Of a DNA stretch of 6,290 bases, positions 4,440-6,290 are shown in pieces; position 1 is the first letter of the stretch; every line of letters starts with the position of its first letter. A model generated the notes under the pieces. It did not search any database. It saw only the letters and a list, made by a program, of their open reading frames with translations, and was not told the DNA's origin. This stretch comes from JASFEQ01 sp050122535 (GTDB lineage: Bacteria > Desulfobacterota > DSM-4660 > Desulfatiglandales > HGW-15): NCBI GenBank assembly GCA_050122535.1, contig JASFIT010000278.1:1-6290 (forward strand), read 5' to 3'. The position numbers were made by a program, and so were the translations under genes.

Positions 4440-6290
4440 TTAACTACCGGTCAGCGGTGCTCGCACCTCAATGACTGTTCCTTTTCCTGGCTCGGATTTT
4501 ATGGAAATTTCTCCCTGGATCAGGCGTACGCGCTCTTCCATGCTGGCCAAGCCAAGGCCCGGTTTTTTCCGGGCTTCTGAGTAATCAAATCCAACACCGT
4601 CATCGCTGATGCTGAGGTAGATAGAATCATCCATGCCGAACAGCGAGACATTTGCGTCCTGCGTCTGAGCGTGTTTGGCCACGTTTCTCAAGCCCTCTTG
4701 CACGATCCGAAACAGAGTCAGGGCGGCATCCTTGGGCAGTTGGTATGGTATGGCCTTCGGTTCATACTTGACCGTAATCCCTTCTCGGCGTCTAAAGCCT
4801 TGGCACTCAGCCTTAACCGCATCGAACAAACCCAAATCATCCAAAATCGAGGGATGAAGCTGGCGAGAAATGGCATGAATATCTGATGACAGATCTACTA
4901 ACCGATTCTTCATATCTTGAAGTGTCTCAACGATTGGGTTTGCTGAATCCTCGCAAAGCCGCTCCAGTTTCCCCGCGTCAATGGCCAAAATGGCCAGGCG
5001 TTGGCTGATGTCATCATGCATCTCACGGGCCAGCAGGCGGCGCTCAGCTTCCTGTGTGGAAATGAGCTTACCGGCCAGTCTCTGCAAATCTTCCTGGCTC
5101 TCTTGGAGGGCTTTTTCCACTTCCTTGCGCTTCGTGATGTCTTCCACAATACCGTCATAATATGAGACTCTCCCGTCATGGTCCCTAACTGCAACAGCTG
5201 AGACAGCTCCGGTAAAGGTCGTACCATCCTTTCTCATATATACATTTTCTTCATCTTTTACATACCCCTCCTTGAGCATTTTTTCGTTAAACGCCTCTCT
5301 TTTCTTGGAGTCTTTGTATATATCTGAGACAGTCATGGAGAGCAGTTCGTCCCTGCTTTCATAGCCGAAGATTTTCAAAAAAGCAGGATTAAATTCAATA
5401 AATTTTCCCTTAGGACCGGTTGTGTTTCGATAAACCCCCACATTCAAATTATTGGTCAATGACCTGTATTTCGCCTCGCTTTCCCGCAGTTCTTTCTGAG
5501 CCTGGACACGCCGTAGCGTCGATCCGATCATGTCGGCCACAATCTTCAAACGATCCACGAGGGCCGTTGGGTATTCGCGTGGTTGATCGACGGTGTCCAA
5601 ACCCAAAAATCCGATTGATCGGTCTTCGACCAAGACCGGGACGACAACGCCGGAGGTAATCCCATTGTGCTCGAGCCAATGGCCCAGCTCCTTGGCTTCG
5701 TCGGGGAGTGCAGTCAACCCGGGGCCTGCGTTGACCACCTTTCCCATCCGAATCTGTTGTCCCAACCAGGGTAAATCAGTAGCAATGTCCAATTCGAATA
5801 AGCTGGGCAGAATGTTGATGCCCTCGGCCGCCCAAATATTGGTATGTTTTAAACATTTTCCGTCACCTGAGAACTGTGCGAGAAAGGATCTATCCGTGCA
5901 AAGGAACTGGCCAAGGGATCGTAGCGTAGAATCAAGTGTCTCACCTAGTCGCTCCGGACCCGTCTGCGCCAGCTTGGCTGCGATGTCGGCGATAAGGCGT
6001 TCAAACTCGACCTGTTCGCGAAGGGTTCGTTCGCTAAGCCTGAGTTCAGTGATATCTCGCCCAAATGAACACATGAATTCGAGATCGCCGAATTTAACAA
6101 CATTTGTAAATACCTCCACATCATGGATTTTTCCGTCTCCAGCTACCTGTTGGGTCTCCAACCGCGTGGAACCCCTCTTTTTTACCTCTTGATAATGTTC
6201 GGCCCAGCTTTCGATACGGAAAGTGGGGTCAATATCGGATACACGCATTGAGAGCACCTCATCAAGCGTGTACCCCATCTCCTTGCACGC
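4440..6290 (-). CDS. PAS-GAF-PAS sensor histidine kinase, HisKA_3/NarX type (5' end outside window)
   Basis: The reading frame is open to the window edge: four codons (A-C-K-E) precede the ATG at 6278, and the text there is mid-PAS, so the true start is outside. Residues are numbered from that Met. PAS 1 (partial) about 1-80, ending in FGRDITELR; GAF about 90-258; PAS 2 about 265-385, ending in GIVEDITKR; helical, coiled-coil-like linker about 385-412; HisKA_3 dimerisation/phosphotransfer domain about 408-480 with AREMHDD (H421 is the phospho-histidine); HATPase_c about 515-608 with N box RIVQEGLRNVAKHA (N532), G1 DDGVGF (559-564), GLGLASMEER (574-583) and GKGT (599-602). No membrane segment is visible in this part, so sensing looks cytoplasmic here. 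By family it autophosphorylates H421 using ATP and passes phosphate to a NarL-type regulator. The next same-strand gene is exactly that type. The ligand cannot be read from the sequence. Confidence 0.93.
   Translation of the reverse strand, partial: ACKEMGYTLDEVLSMRVSDIDPTFRIESWAEHYQEVKKRGSTRLETQQVAGDGKIHDVEVFTNVVKFGDLEFMCSFGRDITELRLSERTLREQVEFERLIADIAAKLAQTGPERLGETLDSTLRSLGQFLCTDRSFLAQFSGDGKCLKHTNIWAAEGINILPSLFELDIATDLPWLGQQIRMGKVVNAGPGLTALPDEAKELGHWLEHNGITSGVVVPVLVEDRSIGFLGLDTVDQPREYPTALVDRLKIVADMIGSTLRRVQAQKELRESEAKYRSLTNNLNVGVYRNTTGPKGKFIEFNPAFLKIFGYESRDELLSMTVSDIYKDSKKREAFNEKMLKEGYVKDEENVYMRKDGTTFTGAVSAVAVRDHDGRVSYYDGIVEDITKRKEVEKALQESQEDLQRLAGKLISTQEAERRLLAREMHDDISQRLAILAIDAGKLERLCEDSANPIVETLQDMKNRLVDLSSDIHAISRQLHPSILDDLGLFDAVKAECQGFRRREGITVKYEPKAIPYQLPKDAALTLFRIVQEGLRNVAKHAQTQDANVSLFGMDDSIYLSISDDGVGFDYSEARKKPGLGLASMEERVRLIQGEISIKSEPGKGTVIEVRAPLTGS

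Noticed and set aside
5593..6192. 199-codon open frame on the plus strand
   Set aside because: It is antisense to the GAF and first PAS regions of the kinase, with low-complexity Ser/Arg-rich translation typical of a shadow frame.

Overview
The window holds five genes, all on the minus strand, so transcription runs from high to low coordinates. GC content is moderate. The genes are an NarX-type histidine kinase with multiple sensor domains, NarL-type regulators, an anchored metallo-hydrolase and a 'neuromedin U'-like outer-membrane barrel. This points to a Gram-negative bacterium. My best guess is Desulfobacterota (Deltaproteobacteria), perhaps an uncultivated member; this rests on gene style and intergenic repeats, not on a marker gene.

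Layout in transcription order: (1) 6290-4440, the 3' part of a PAS-GAF-PAS sensor histidine kinase whose 5' end lies outside the window. (2) 4439-4265, an intergenic stretch with a degenerate array of 7-nt units interrupted by a perfect GC-rich hairpin. (3) 4264-3623, a full-length NarL/FixJ-type response regulator (receiver plus LuxR-type HTH). (4) 3622-3372, a 251-bp regulatory-looking gap with a purine-rich tract, two near-palindromic TACGT boxes exactly 22 bp apart, and a 14-bp tandem duplication. (5) 3371-2961, a receiver-only response regulator in which one conserved acidic-pocket residue is lysine. (6) 2849-1542, a membrane-anchored or secreted metallo-beta-lactamase-fold hydrolase with HxHxDH. 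(7) 1541-1313, a 229-bp leader with several inverted repeats. (8) 1312-59, a signal-peptide-bearing predicted outer-membrane beta-barrel. (9) 58-1, another heptad-type repeat.

Inferred working model: the kinase senses an intracellular ligand or redox cue through PAS and GAF domains and phosphorylates the full-length regulator. The receiver-only protein resembles a diverged copy of that regulator without its DNA-binding domain; it may modulate the phosphorelay or act through protein contacts. The TACGT boxes in front of it look like operators for a NarL-type regulator. The hydrolase and barrel would then be candidate envelope outputs, but the gaps of 111-251 bp mean that one operon is not demonstrated.

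The least ordinary items are the lysine in the acidic pocket, the paired TACGT palindromes, the heptad array with inserted hairpin, and the nested hairpins before the barrel gene. I see no RNA genes, CRISPR array, transposase or phage genes.
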